From positions 62,001 through 126,000 of the forward strand of contig JAEVLN010000013.1 of the NCBI GenBank assembly GCA_018350325.1: 64,000 nt of DNA. The letters run 5' to 3'. The notes beneath the pieces are model-generated. The model did not search any database. It had not been told where the DNA came from and saw only the letters and a program-made list of their open reading frames with translations. Shown in pieces: positions 62,517-64,000 of this stretch. This DNA comes from Globodera rostochiensis. Its lineage: Eukaryota > Nematoda > Chromadorea > Rhabditida > Heteroderidae. Position 1 is the first letter of the stretch; every line of letters begins with the position of its first letter. The position numbers and the translations under genes were made by a program.

Positions 62517-64000
62517 CTAAAATAATAATTCTGATTTAAATAAACTATAATTTAGAAAATAAATGTTATAAATTTCAGTTTACCGGTTAACGTTTGTTGT
62601 TTTAAATCACCTAATATAATTTGTAAAATAATCAATTGCATGCACAAATGCCATCAACAGATTATTAACTATTTAAAATGTCGAATGGTACTTTCTTTAT
62701 TCCTTTGTTATGTTTACTTAAACAACCTTAATTAATGCAAACGTTAAAAATTATTAATTTTTAAATAATTTGTTTAAATATTTTCTTTGAAAAGCAATAC
62801 TCTACCGGACAAGATATGTTTGTTTAACAGGTTTTTTAATTAAACAATTAAAATCATAATTAGCTATCAACAATTTCAGCAGAAAAAGAAAAGATAAATT
62901 ATAATTATTAAAGAAGCGTTTGTGAACGACATTTTGCAAAAAAACGAGAAACAGCGGTTGCTTTTAGCAACAGTTACATTAAATTAAATGTATTTATGAA
63001 ATTTGTTAAAATAAATATACAAAAGTTCGGTCCTTGGATCGGCATCTGGTGCGGAGCAACACACGGTCTAAGACGATAATTGGACCGTTATTTAATAAAT
63101 GTGACAAAATGTAACAGATTGATCAAAACTATAAAAAAGTTTATTAATGAAAATGTACAAATTACTCTCTATAAACAAACAATCTACATAAAACATTGAC
63201 CATTGAAGAGAAAGTACAATTTATTTTAAATATTAATTAATTTGGCTATTGAGAAAAATCAGTAAAAAAATCGGCAAAAATTATTAGTAAAATGAAAGGT
63301 TACACAAAATATTTTGACAACGAAAGAGTTATAAAAAATTCAACTTTAATGCTTCTTTTTAATTTTTTGATAATAACTCTTAAAATTGTGTAGTTTACAA
63401 TTTGCATTTCTTGAGGGATTAGAAAAAAGTTGGTTTCTTTTTATTTTTTAAAATTAATTTTCTAGCTTTTGGTGTTTTTTATAAATTAAATCGATATATG
63501 TTTAAAATTTCGTAAAAATGCCGTGCGCATTCGTTAAATTCACAACCCTAGCTTTTAAATTAGTTAAACGGCTCACAACTTTTAATGGATTAAGTTTTAG
63601 TTTGTTTAAATAGTTTTGCAAATACAAAAAGATCAAAATTATATTCAAAAACTTGAATAAATGACGCCTTTGTTTAATTAAACATTTACAAATGCATGGC
63701 ACTCGCAATTTTATTTTGTCTAAAACCTTACGCATTTACTGTAAATTTATTACAAAAAGGATTTTAATACGTTTTTATTTTTAATTAATATTTTAAAAAT
63801 TTCCAAGTTATAAATTCTTTATGAATGTTTAAAATTACAGCACGGTTTTAACTTTAAGACTGGTTGAATTTATTTTAAAACCATTATCTATTTAAAGATT
63901 TTGCAAAATAATTGATAATAAATTAAATTTTATTTAGTACTTTTTATTTTTTAAAGATTTGACCGCAAATAAAACATTTCTTTAAAAAAGTACATTTGTC
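62517..64000. other. AT-rich sequence, no gene seen
   Basis: A-rich to about 63.4 kb, then T-rich to the end. A GC-richer patch at 63,025-63,085 has no clear frame. The minus frame at 63,502-63,735 is lysine- and leucine-rich and not called. Confidence 0.5.

Noticed and set aside
1..64000. CRISPR array, prophage, plasmid or bacterial operon
   Set aside because: No spaced short repeats, no long or packed genes, no ribosome-binding sites; the transposon ends and splice signals are eukaryotic.
1..64000. Organelle genome (mitochondrion or plastid)
   Set aside because: No rRNA, no proper tRNA and none of the standard organelle protein genes can be seen over 64 kb.

Overview
This window is very AT-rich (roughly three quarters or more A+T by eye) and carries no complete gene that I can recognise. 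It has no long open frames, no operon-like packing and no bacterial signals. What it does have is eukaryotic: terminal-inverted-repeat transposon remnants, dispersed inverted and direct repeat pairs, homopolymer G tracts, tRNA-like promoter-box fragments, and short GC-richer islets, some flanked by canonical GT/AG splice signals. The best reading is gene-poor nuclear DNA of an AT-rich eukaryote, most likely an invertebrate animal. I cannot name the lineage.

Layout. 1-4.7 kb is AT-rich with one copy each of three dispersed repeats (R1 with a G tract, R2, R3). 4.7-17.5 kb is a patchwork of A-rich and T-rich blocks with scattered open islets. 17,480-19,566 and 24,658-26,760 are two near-identical direct copies of a 2.1 kb repeat (R6). 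Between them lies a nest of DNA transposons: a TIR element at 20,276-20,739, a hAT-like element built of GGATATCC words (E1, 20,904-21,617) and a relative built of GGTTAACC words (E2, about 21,850-22,595) with a tRNA-like insert. 30,807-32,770 is a 786-bp tandem repeat of 2.5 units. 33.7-34.1 kb holds a minus-strand coding-like stretch interrupted once by TAA.

40,725-40,895 (minus) is the most convincing coding sequence: a terminal exon with a good 3' splice site, GC-biased third codon positions and one membrane segment. A GGTACC-word repeat (E3) sits just upstream of it, in what would be the last intron, and another exon-like stretch follows at 41,219-41,305. 44-47 kb carries a possible mariner fragment and the inverted partners of R2 and R1. 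52-59 kb holds R5, Tc1/mariner-like ends, G tracts and the partner of R4. The last 6 kb is mostly T-rich, with an ambiguous islet at 62.4 kb.

The main large-scale signal is a mosaic of blocks, each about 0.5-4 kb, in which A exceeds T or T exceeds A on the + strand. The changes are sharp, and several coincide with GC islets. Islet frames are often open on more than one strand, so most exon calls below are deliberately weak.
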